From: Flavobacteriaceae bacterium UBA3440 | Lineage (GTDB): Bacteria > Bacteroidota > Bacteroidia > Flavobacteriales > Flavobacteriaceae | Direction of reading: 5' to 3' | NCBI GenBank assembly: GCA_002378585.1 | Contig: DFSJ01000100.1 | Coordinates: 13,148-20,780, forward strand | Length of the DNA stretch: 7,633 nucleotides | Part shown: piece by piece, positions 1 to 7,633 of the stretch | Position numbering within the stretch: position 1 is the first letter of the stretch | Layout: the number at the start of each line of letters is the position of its first letter | The notes under the pieces: model-generated | Seen by the model: only the letters and a program-made list of their open reading frames with translations | The model's database searches: none | Told to the model about the DNA's origin: nothing | Translations under genes and position numbers: made by a program

Positions 1-1
1 G

Positions 2-949
2 AAACGACCCTTCGCTTTGTATATTGAGTATCCATGGGCTCACCTGGATCAAGCAAAAACCGATCGTTTAAATCAATTACTGGCAGATGCCGCGCAACAC
101 ACATTCCTGATTTGTGCTTGGGGGTCAAAAGCGGAAATCCCCGTATGGATCGATGAAGTAAGGGACATCAGGGAGGTCGTTCAACCCACTGAAGCCGTCT
201 TGAAACATGAGAAAAACTTTCCGCTCAGTGCGAAGGCCCCTCAAAAGGAGCAACAAAACCAACCCTTGGTTTCACTCAAAAAGGTGTCTGTTTCTTTTCT
301 GGACAAACCTATTTTAGACCGCATCGACTGGACGATCTCTTCAGGAGAGGTTTGGGCACTTAAAGGCCCTAATGGTTCAGGCAAATCTACCTTAATTGAA
401 CTCATCACCTCAGACAACCCGAAAGGATACCAACAAGATGTGACCTTATTCGGCCAGCCCAAAGGTCAAGGGAGTTCAGTCTGGGACATTAAAAAAAATA
501 TAGGCTATTATACTCCTAGTCAACTTGACTATTTCCACCAACACGCTACGGTCCAAGAAATGATCCTAGGGGGCCTAAAAGATCAAGTAGGTCTCTATGA
601 GCTTCCCTCCTCCATCGATCGTCAAAAAACAGATGAGTGGATACAATGGGCCGGCCTCGAAGCCTATTCAAACAAACTGTTTCTGGAGTGTTCTCCAGGA
701 ATACAAGCACTGATTATGACCGTTAGGGCCCTCATCAAAATGCCACCGTTGGTTATTTTAGACGAGGCACACGCCGCCATGGACCAATCCACAGTTGAGT
801 GGTGGCTATCCCTACTTGAGTCAGTCAAAAAATATTCTGAAACCTCCATTATTTTGGTAAGCCATGACTTTACTCCGACCGTGGTCGATCATTTTTTGAC
901 ACTGCATCCCGCCAAAACTGGAAGTACGGCTACTGTAGTCCACTTATAA
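2..949 (+). CDS. modF: ModF-like protein with two ABC ATPase cassettes, 3' part (5' end outside window)
   Basis: This is the C-terminal half of a soluble protein with two ABC ATPase domains. The frame is open from base 2, so the gene starts upstream; the TTG at 17 is an internal Leu codon. Numbering from that Leu as residue 1, residues 1-60 are the end of cassette 1. Its Walker B region reads LYIEYPWAHLD, with Glu and Tyr where Asp-Glu is expected. After a polar linker (about 61-83) comes a full cassette 2: Walker A GPNGSGKST (117-125), the ModF-like stretch DVTLFG...VWDIKKNIGY (141-164), Walker B VILDE (246-250), D-loop AAMD (253-256) and switch His283. The signature motif is degenerate: CSPGIQ (225-230) instead of LSGGQ. 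No membrane segments are seen. E. coli ModF is linked to molybdate transport genes, but no modABC is visible here, so substrate and partner are unknown. The family call is good; the symbol is by similarity only. Confidence 0.82.
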   Translation, partial: KRPFALYIEYPWAHLDQAKTDRLNQLLADAAQHTFLICAWGSKAEIPVWIDEVRDIREVVQPTEAVLKHEKNFPLSAKAPQKEQQNQPLVSLKKVSVSFLDKPILDRIDWTISSGEVWALKGPNGSGKSTLIELITSDNPKGYQQDVTLFGQPKGQGSSVWDIKKNIGYYTPSQLDYFHQHATVQEMILGGLKDQVGLYELPSSIDRQKTDEWIQWAGLEAYSNKLFLECSPGIQALIMTVRALIKMPPLVILDEAHAAMDQSTVEWWLSLLESVKKYSETSIILVSHDFTPTVVDHFLTLHPAKTGSTATVVHL

Positions 950-950
950 A

Positions 951-990
951 CAACTACGGGGCGCCAAAGGCGCCCCGTAGTTGTCTTTTA
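951..990. terminator. Bidirectional hairpin terminator between convergent modF-like gene and secDF
   Basis: A perfect 15-bp inverted repeat has arms at 951-965 and 969-983, a 3-nt AAA loop and a GC-rich centre. It begins one base after the stop codon of the ModF-like gene. On the + strand it is followed by TCTTTTAT. On the - strand it is followed by TTTATAAG and lies 20 bp past the secDF stop. It therefore probably ends both convergent transcripts, with the better T-tract on the + strand. Confidence 0.85.
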
Positions 991-1002
991 TACAATAGAT
1001 TC

Positions 1003-3936
1003 TTAAGCTTTTAGCTTCTTCTTCACTAAATCAAACATCACAGGAGTGGCGATAAACAAAGATGAATAAGTACCTACAACAATACCAATGATCATCGCGA
1101 ACATAAATCCTTGAAGTGCCTCACCACCAAAAACAAAGATGGCAATCAATACCACAAGGGTAGTCAGCGAAGTATTCAATGTTCTACTAATGGTAGTGTT
1201 TAAGGCCTCGTCAATTTGAGCAGCGCTAGTAATACCTGCCGTGGCAGTCATCTCTCTAATACGGTCAAAAACAACTACCGTGTCATTGAGTGAATAACCA
1301 ATAACCGTTAGGATCGCTGCGATAAATGCTTGATCAATTTCCATACTGAATGGCATCACTGTTCCGAGAAGAGAGAACAAGCCCAATACGATCAATACAT
1401 CGTGGAAGACTGCTAGAACAGCACCCAATGAAAACTGCCATTTTCTAAAACGCAGTAGGATGTATAAAAACACAACGGCCAATGATCCCAAAATAGCCAA
1501 GAACGCATTTTTCTTGATGTCATCCGCAATCGTAGGACCTACTTTAACCGACTGTAAGATACCGATGTTTTCTCCTTCATTATCTTGAATAAAGTCACTT
1601 AAAGTAGTGGCTTCTGGAAGATAAGGAGCCAGTACATCAAATAGTTTAGATTGAATTTCTTGATCCACTTCAATGCCCTCTACATCTACTTTGTAGGGCG
1701 TAGTCACCTTGATTTGGTTTTCACCACCAAAGGTTTTCACGGTAGTTCCACTGCCGAAAACATCGTTCAGTGCCGAGGCAATCTCAGATGGATTAACCCC
1801 TTGCTCAAATCTAATTTGATAGGTTCTACCTCCGATAAAATCTACTCCTTGCTGAAGACCTTGAGTCAACAAAGAAAATAGCCCAATGGCCACCAAAACG
1901 GATGATCCTACGTAAGCGATTTTTCTTTTTGACAAGAAAGCTATGTTGTTATTGACAAATAAGTTCTTGGTCACAGAGGTAAAGAAATCCAATCTACGGT
2001 CTTTAGCGCCCAGGTAACTCTCCAACAACAAGCGGGTAACAAAAATAGCGGTAAATAAGGACGTAACAATACCGATTAATAAGGTGGTAGCAAAACCTTT
2101 GATAGGCCCTGAACCAAATACGAATAAAATAAGTGCGGTAAGTCCGGTCGTGATGTTGGCATCTAGAATAGAAGATAGCGCATTGCCAAAACCATCCGCC
2201 ATGGCCTGTAACTTACCTTTGCCTTTAGCCATCTCTTCTTTGATGCGTTCGTAGATCAATACGTTAGCATCCACCGACATACCTATGGTTAATACGATAC
2301 CCGCAATACCAGGAAGAGTCAACACAGCATTGATACTCACCAACACACCAAAAATCAATAGGATGTTCAGCAACAGCGCTATATTAGCAAACAATCCAGC
2401 GCGTCCATAATAAACAAACATCCACACCAACACCAAAAGCATGGCAATGGTAAAGGACATGAATCCGCGATCAATTGCTTCCTGTCCCAGTGATGGACCT
2501 ACAATCTCCGATTGGATGATTTCAGCGGCAGCAGGAAGTTTACCTGCGCGAAGCACGTTGGCGATATCTTTAGTTTCATTAACGGTAAATGATCCGGTTA
2601 TTTCAGAACGACCGCCAGAGATAGGTCCTGAAGACACTCCAGGGGCTGTGTACACCTTACCATCTAGTACAATGGCGATCCCTGTTTGGTTGGTAAAGGC
2701 ATCTCCGGTTAACTTCTCCCACTCCTTGGCACCTCGGGTGTTCATAGTCATAGATACTGCGGGTCTGCTGTATTGATCGAAATCGTCACGCGCATCACTG
2801 ACCACGTCGCCACTCATTCTTGGGGTTCCTTCACGGTTGGATTTCAATGCATACAATCCGACCACTTCTGCTCCTTGACTCGGACGCTCCCAAGCCCATT
2901 TAACATTTTTCAGCTCTTGGGGAAGTACATTGACCACCTCAGGTCTGTGCAAATAACTGTTTACTTTGGCAGTATCTGCCGTAGCAAATTGGAAGACTTG
3001 ATATCCTTGACCTTGACCTCGTATTAGGTCAATCAACGGATTGGCCGTTGAGGCGGTTAACGAGTCATTGGCCGTTGATGACAATAAGGAGTCAATCGCT
3101 GTTTGAGGGGCAGCTACGGGCGCCTCGATGGTGGACTTTAGCGCCTCATTGGCCGCTAAGATAAATTGATTGATGCTTTGGTTTTCTGGAGAAAACGTCT
3201 CCCAAAACTCTAATTGAGCTGTGCTTGATAGTAACTCCTGAGCGCGATTGATGTCTTTAGCTCCAGGTAGTTCAACAATGATTCTCCCTGAAGTACCAAT
3301 ACGCTGAATATTGGGTTGAGTCACCCCAAAACCATCAATACGCTCGCGTAAAACTTCGAACGCAGAAACAATAGATTCGTCAATTTTGGTGCGCAAAACA
3401 GGTTTTACTTGCTCATCGGTCATTTGGAAATTGATGACATCGCTTAACGCCTTATTGCCAAAAATGGCCGGGTCAGACAAGCGAACATCTCCTTCAACCG
3501 CATCAAATGCAGCAAAGAAAAGATCTAAATAGGTGTCATCACTTTGAGCGGATAAGACATCTGCATCAGCAATTGCCTTGACAAACGCTGGATGCTGGCT
3601 GTTGTTGGCCAATCCTTTAAGGATGTCTTTAACAGCAATTTGGAGGGTCACATTGATCCCCCCTTTAAGGTCAAGACCTTTGTTAAGCTCTTTCTTCTTG
3701 GCATCAGCATAGTTGGTGAAACCCAATACAGATTGCGCTGAAATTGAATCCAAATAACTAGCGGCAACAGCAGCTCTTTTGTTGGAATAATCTGCTTCGC
3801 TCGTGTCCACTTGAGCAGCGGCGTAAGCAACAGCCTCATCCTCTAATTGTGAAGCGATAAACGTGTAAGATAACTGGTAAATACTGACAAGCCCAAATAG
3901 AAAAGCAAATAGCTTGATGAGTCCTTTATTTTGCAT
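1003..3936 (-). CDS. secDF: Protein translocase SecDF (fused SecD-SecF), 977 aa
   Basis: SecDF is the RND-type membrane subunit of the Sec holotranslocon. It uses the proton gradient to pull exported proteins out on the periplasmic side. In the SecD half, TM1 is at about 8-27, followed by the motif LDLKGGINVTL (88-98), a large periplasmic P1 domain (about 30-490) and a TM bundle from about 493. That bundle carries GMSVDANVLIYERIKEE (552-568), in which Asp556 fits the proton-relay Asp. The SecF half starts near 672. It has GVDFIGGRT (697-705), a periplasmic P4 domain (about 705-805), and IGYSLNDTVVVFDRIRE (879-895) with Asp885; the conserved RTLNTS segment (918-923) follows. The expected 12 membrane segments can be placed. 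The length suits Bacteroidota SecDF fusions, and the frame is intact. The ATG at 3936 lies just before the hydrophobic TM1 and has no Shine-Dalgarno sequence. The gene has its own promoter at 3976-4005. Confidence 0.97.
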   Translation of the reverse strand: MQNKGLIKLFAFLFGLVSIYQLSYTFIASQLEDEAVAYAAAQVDTSEADYSNKRAAVAASYLDSISAQSVLGFTNYADAKKKELNKGLDLKGGINVTLQIAVKDILKGLANNSQHPAFVKAIADADVLSAQSDDTYLDLFFAAFDAVEGDVRLSDPAIFGNKALSDVINFQMTDEQVKPVLRTKIDESIVSAFEVLRERIDGFGVTQPNIQRIGTSGRIIVELPGAKDINRAQELLSSTAQLEFWETFSPENQSINQFILAANEALKSTIEAPVAAPQTAIDSLLSSTANDSLTASTANPLIDLIRGQGQGYQVFQFATADTAKVNSYLHRPEVVNVLPQELKNVKWAWERPSQGAEVVGLYALKSNREGTPRMSGDVVSDARDDFDQYSRPAVSMTMNTRGAKEWEKLTGDAFTNQTGIAIVLDGKVYTAPGVSSGPISGGRSEITGSFTVNETKDIANVLRAGKLPAAAEIIQSEIVGPSLGQEAIDRGFMSFTIAMLLVLVWMFVYYGRAGLFANIALLLNILLIFGVLVSINAVLTLPGIAGIVLTIGMSVDANVLIYERIKEEMAKGKGKLQAMADGFGNALSSILDANITTGLTALILFVFGSGPIKGFATTLLIGIVTSLFTAIFVTRLLLESYLGAKDRRLDFFTSVTKNLFVNNNIAFLSKRKIAYVGSSVLVAIGLFSLLTQGLQQGVDFIGGRTYQIRFEQGVNPSEIASALNDVFGSGTTVKTFGGENQIKVTTPYKVDVEGIEVDQEIQSKLFDVLAPYLPEATTLSDFIQDNEGENIGILQSVKVGPTIADDIKKNAFLAILGSLAVVFLYILLRFRKWQFSLGAVLAVFHDVLIVLGLFSLLGTVMPFSMEIDQAFIAAILTVIGYSLNDTVVVFDRIREMTATAGITSAAQIDEALNTTISRTLNTSLTTLVVLIAIFVFGGEALQGFMFAMIIGIVVGTYSSLFIATPVMFDLVKKKLKA
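3040..3093 (-). repeat. Tandem duplication of two 27-bp units inside secDF
   Basis: Two adjacent 27-bp units (3067-3093 and 3040-3066, in coding order) match at 21 of 27 positions; the 12-bp core ATTGGCCGTTGA (+ strand) is identical in both. They encode DSLLSSTAN and DSLTASTAN, residues 282-299 of SecDF, within a Ser/Thr/Ala-rich part of the periplasmic P1 domain. The frame is preserved. The drift between copies suggests the duplication is not recent. Confidence 0.8.
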
Positions 3937-3975
3937 GGGTGGTGGGTTATGTATACTAAATTTTCAAATTGGCGA

Positions 3976-4005
3976 CAAATATATCATTTCCTTGGGAACT
4001 GACAA
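3976..4005 (-). promoter_or_regulatory. Bacteroidota-type promoter of secDF
   Basis: Read on the - strand, there is a -7 element TATATTTG (3983-3976, fits TAnnTTTG) and an upstream TTG (4005-4003) separated by 19 nt, within the known spacing for Bacteroidota sigma-A promoters. Transcription would start near 3969, leaving a leader of about 33 nt before the secDF ATG. It lies just downstream of the mdh terminator hairpin, which fits a separate secDF transcript. Confidence 0.75.
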
Positions 4006-4018
4006 TTTATTGTGCCCA

Positions 4019-4058
4019 TACTAAAGCAGTTACCTCCGCTTAGGCGGAGGTAACTGCT
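4019..4058 (-). terminator. Hairpin terminator of gyrB-mdh
   Basis: A perfect 15-bp inverted repeat (arms 4025-4039 and 4044-4058) with a 4-nt loop begins 7 bp after the mdh stop codon. On the - strand it is followed only by a short TTTAG, so the T-tract is weak. The hairpin may end transcription inefficiently or protect the mRNA 3' end, and some read-through into secDF is possible. Confidence 0.7.
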
Positions 4059-4065
4059 CAGCATA

Positions 4066-4992
4066 CTAGAGTTGTAATAAATCGTTAACTGATCGAACGC
4101 CATCAGCACTGTCCTTCATCTTGGTTTTTTCTTCAGGTGAAAGCTCAATTTCAATGATCTGTTCAATACCTTTCTTACCAATGACTACAGGAACACCGAG
4201 ACAGATGTCTTCAAAACCGTACTGGCCGTCAAGCATCACGGAGCAAGGGAATACTTTTTTCTGGTCACAAGCAATAGCCTGAACCATGGAAGATACTGCG
4301 GCTCCAGGAGCGTACCACGCAGAAGTACCCAATAGTTTAGTCAGGGTAGCACCGCCAACTTTGGTTTGCTCTACAATTTCATCTAATTGTGCTGTTTCCA
4401 AAAACGTATGTACGGGGATAGAATTGCGTGTCGCTAAACGAATCAGTGGAACCATCCCTGTATCGCTGTGGCCTCCAATCACCATACCATCCACATCAGA
4501 AATTGGAGCCCCTAATGCTTCAGCTAATCTGTATTTAAATCGAGCGCTATCTAGGGCTCCACCCATTCCGATAATTCGGTGTTTAGGCAACCCAAGGGAT
4601 TTGTGGGCCAAATAGGTCATGGTATCCATGGGATTACTCACCACTATTAAAATAACTTCTGGAGAGTGAGCTACCAACTGCGTGGCTACATCTTTCACAA
4701 TACCAGCATTAATACCTATCAATTCCTCACGGGTCATTCCTGGTTTTCTTGGAATACCTGAAGTGATCACCGCTACGTGGCTACCTGCGGTTAGGGAATA
4801 ATCTCCGGTAACCCCTGTAATCTTGGTATCAAATCCATTAAGCGAAGCAGTCTGCATCAAATCCATGGCTTTACCCTCGGCAAATCCTTCTTTAATGTCC
4901 AACAACACCACTTCAGCGGCAAAATCTTTTAAGGCAATGTACTCTGCGCAACTAGCACCAACAGCACCTGCGCCAACAACAGTAATTTTCAT
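4066..4992 (-). CDS. mdh: Malate dehydrogenase, NAD-dependent, LDH-like type, 308 aa
   Basis: This enzyme interconverts malate and oxaloacetate with NAD in the TCA cycle, in the cytoplasm. The N-terminal Rossmann fold has GAGAVG (7-12) for NAD binding, and Asp32 at the end of beta-2 favours NAD over NADP. The substrate loop IPRKPGMTR (80-88) carries the two arginines, Arg82 and Arg88, typical of malate rather than lactate dehydrogenases. Asn120 (VVSNPMD), Asp148 and Arg151 (ALDSARFK) and the catalytic His175 are present. The residue after that His is Ser176, giving GGHSD instead of the usual GGHGD, with the neighbouring Asp177 kept. Length is normal for the family. The start ATG lies 20 nt after the gyrB stop, with no Shine-Dalgarno sequence and no promoter visible in the gap, so it is probably co-transcribed with gyrB. 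Confidence 0.96.
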   Translation of the reverse strand: MKITVVGAGAVGASCAEYIALKDFAAEVVLLDIKEGFAEGKAMDLMQTASLNGFDTKITGVTGDYSLTAGSHVAVITSGIPRKPGMTREELIGINAGIVKDVATQLVAHSPEVILIVVSNPMDTMTYLAHKSLGLPKHRIIGMGGALDSARFKYRLAEALGAPISDVDGMVIGGHSDTGMVPLIRLATRNSIPVHTFLETAQLDEIVEQTKVGGATLTKLLGTSAWYAPGAAVSSMVQAIACDQKKVFPCSVMLDGQYGFEDICLGVPVVIGKKGIEQIIEIELSPEEKTKMKDSADGVRSVNDLLQL

Positions 4993-5012
4993 AGGATGAT
5001 TTTCAATTTTTG

Positions 5013-6956
<1,944 letters not shown>

Positions 6957-6989
6957 TTAATCACTTAAATTGGCAATAAAAATTGTTGT

Positions 6990-7026
6990 TTTCACAAACA
7001 AACAAATATAAGGAATCCTTGTGAAA
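6990..7026. repeat. Inverted repeats overlapping the gyrB promoter
   Basis: Two inverted repeats are nested here. The outer one has 8-bp arms TTTCACAA (6990-6997) and TTGTGAAA (7019-7026), 21 bp apart, bracketing the -7 element. The inner one is the palindrome AAGGAATCCTT (7010-7020), between the -7 and -33 elements. Position and symmetry suit an operator, but AT-rich sequence makes chance matches likely and no known regulator site is recognised. Confidence 0.3.
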
Positions 7027-7030
7027 TCAA
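7003..7030 (-). promoter_or_regulatory. Bacteroidota-type promoter of gyrB-mdh
   Basis: On the - strand there is a -7 element TATATTTG (7010-7003, fits TAnnTTTG) and TTG at 7030-7028, with a 17-nt spacer at the short end of the accepted range. The expected start is near 6996. The -7 element continues into two more TTTG units, so the start region is TTTG-rich. A palindrome (7010-7020) lies between the two promoter elements. Confidence 0.7.
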
Positions 7031-7034
7031 GGTT

Positions 7035-7068
7035 TTATACACACTTGCCCCCGCTTAAGTTATCAACA
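7035..7068. promoter_or_regulatory. DnaA-box-like sites upstream of gyrB
   Basis: On the + strand, TTATACACA (7035-7043) matches the DnaA-box consensus TTATNCACA in full and equals one of the boxes of E. coli oriC. A second site, TTATCAACA (7060-7068), is one mismatch from TTATCCACA. They have the same orientation and start 25 bp apart. They lie just upstream of the gyrB promoter, next to an AT-rich stretch (about 6961-7010). They could make gyrB expression DnaA-responsive or form part of an origin. Two sites in a 179-bp gap are not enough to claim an origin. Confidence 0.35.
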
Positions 7069-7078
7069 AAAACCTGTG

Positions 7079-7107
7079 AAAAAAAAGACGGCTCGTAGGC
7101 CGTCTTT
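7079..7107 (-). terminator. Rho-independent terminator of asnB
   Basis: Read on the - strand, a 9-bp GC-containing stem (arms 7107-7099 and 7092-7084, sequence AAAGACGGC / GCCGTCTTT) with a 6-nt loop runs into eight consecutive T residues (7086-7079). It starts 25 bp after the asnB stop codon. This is the best-formed intrinsic terminator in the window for - strand genes, and it insulates gyrB from asnB. Confidence 0.9.
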
Positions 7108-7132
7108 AAACACCCAAAAAAAGGCGCTTAAC

Positions 7133-7633
7133 TTACTGATTATAAGCATCCTCATGTACCTTAGCCACAGCTCGTCCAGAGGGATCATTCATGTTTTTAA
7201 ACGCTTCATCCCATTCTAAGGCAATCGGGGTACTGCAGGCCACTGAAGGAACTGAAGGCACACATAAGGCGGCAGCCTCTGAGGGGAAGTGAGATTCAAA
7301 AATGCCGCGGTAATAATACTCTTCCTTTGACGTAGGCGTCTGTACCGGAAATCTAAAGCGGGCGTTAGCTAGCTGCTCGTCACTTACTTCACGACCAACC
7401 ACTTCTTTCAGTGTGTCTATCCAACTGTAGCCGACACCGTCAGAAAACTGTTCTTTCTGGCGCCAAACAACCGATTCTGGCAAATAATCTTCAAAAGCTT
7501 TGCGAATCACCCATTTCTCCATGCGACCGTCTTTGATCATTTTGTCTTTAGGATTAATTCGCATAGCTAAATCCATAAATTCTTTATCCAAGAAGGGTAC
7601 ACGACCCTCTATACCCCAGGCCGCCAGTGACTT
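7133..7633 (-). CDS. asnB: Asparagine synthase (glutamine-hydrolysing), C-terminal part (5' end outside window)
   Basis: AsnB makes asparagine from aspartate, ATP and glutamine-derived ammonia. Only the last 166 residues are in the window; the frame is open to the right edge, so the start and the N-terminal glutaminase domain lie beyond it. The visible part is the end of the synthetase domain. Counting from the edge, it has WGIEGRVPFLDKEF (6-19), then MEKWVIRKAF, and the highly conserved WRQKEQFSDGVGYSWIDTL. The AsnB C-terminal tail follows with RFRFP, TPTSKEEYYYR, PSVACS and EWDEAF. This tail matches the long bacterial AsnB form of the E. coli type rather than the asparagine synthases of polysaccharide clusters. 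The TAA stop at 7133-7135 is followed by a strong terminator. Nothing in the visible part suggests a broken gene. Confidence 0.95.
   Translation of the reverse strand, partial: KSLAAWGIEGRVPFLDKEFMDLAMRINPKDKMIKDGRMEKWVIRKAFEDYLPESVVWRQKEQFSDGVGYSWIDTLKEVVGREVSDEQLANARFRFPVQTPTSKEEYYYRGIFESHFPSEAAALCVPSVPSVACSTPIALEWDEAFKNMNDPSGRAVAKVHEDAYNQ

Noticed and set aside
17..19. TTG as the start of the ModF-like gene
   Set aside because: The frame stays open to the left edge and the residues there match the Walker B region of a first ABC cassette, so TTG is an internal Leu codon.
2441..3027. Two consecutive + strand open frames (111 and 84 codons)
   Set aside because: Both are antisense to the conserved SecDF coding region and have no family features; they are by-products of secDF codon use.
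3648..3839. A 63-codon - strand frame within secDF
   Set aside because: It overlaps secDF in another frame on the same strand, and secDF shows no frameshift there.
7075..7083. A third DnaA-box-like site, TTTTTCACA on the - strand
   Set aside because: It has one mismatch to TTATNCACA and overlaps the T-tract of the asnB terminator, which explains it better.
7589..7591. TTG as the start of the asnB fragment
   Set aside because: The frame is open to the right edge and the upstream residues WGIEGRVPF are conserved AsnB sequence.

Overview
The window looks like an ordinary chromosomal housekeeping region from a member of the Bacteroidota, probably a Flavobacteriia-type bacterium. Three things point there. 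SecD and SecF are fused into one long SecDF protein. Both promoters that can be read carry a TATATTTG -7 element with an upstream TTG, the Bacteroidota pattern TAnnTTTG / TTG. None of the three complete genes has a Shine-Dalgarno sequence before its ATG. Malate dehydrogenase is the LDH-like type, and GyrB is the short form without the enterobacterial insertion.

Layout, left to right. Positions 2-949 (+) hold the 3' part of a ModF-like protein with two ABC ATPase cassettes; its start lies outside the window. A perfect 15-bp hairpin (951-983) separates it from the convergent secDF (1003-3936, -). Upstream of secDF are its promoter (3976-4005) and a hairpin terminator (4025-4058) belonging to the next unit. 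That unit is gyrB (5013-6953, -) followed after 20 nt by mdh (4066-4992, -), probably one transcript from a promoter at 7003-7030. The 179-bp gap 6954-7132 also holds DnaA-box-like sequences, two inverted repeats and the terminator of asnB. The C-terminal third of asnB (7133-7633, -) runs off the right edge.

The genes have no shared pathway: DNA supercoiling (GyrB), the TCA cycle (Mdh), proton-driven protein export (SecDF), asparagine synthesis (AsnB) and an orphan soluble ABC ATPase. No RNA gene, mobile element, CRISPR array or defence system was seen, and I found no convincing undescribed system. The points most worth a second look are the degenerate ATPase motifs in the ModF-like protein, the DnaA-box-like cluster upstream of gyrB, a 27-bp tandem duplication inside secDF, and a Gly-to-Ser change next to the catalytic histidine of Mdh. 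All noncoding gaps are under 180 bp and are described in the entries.
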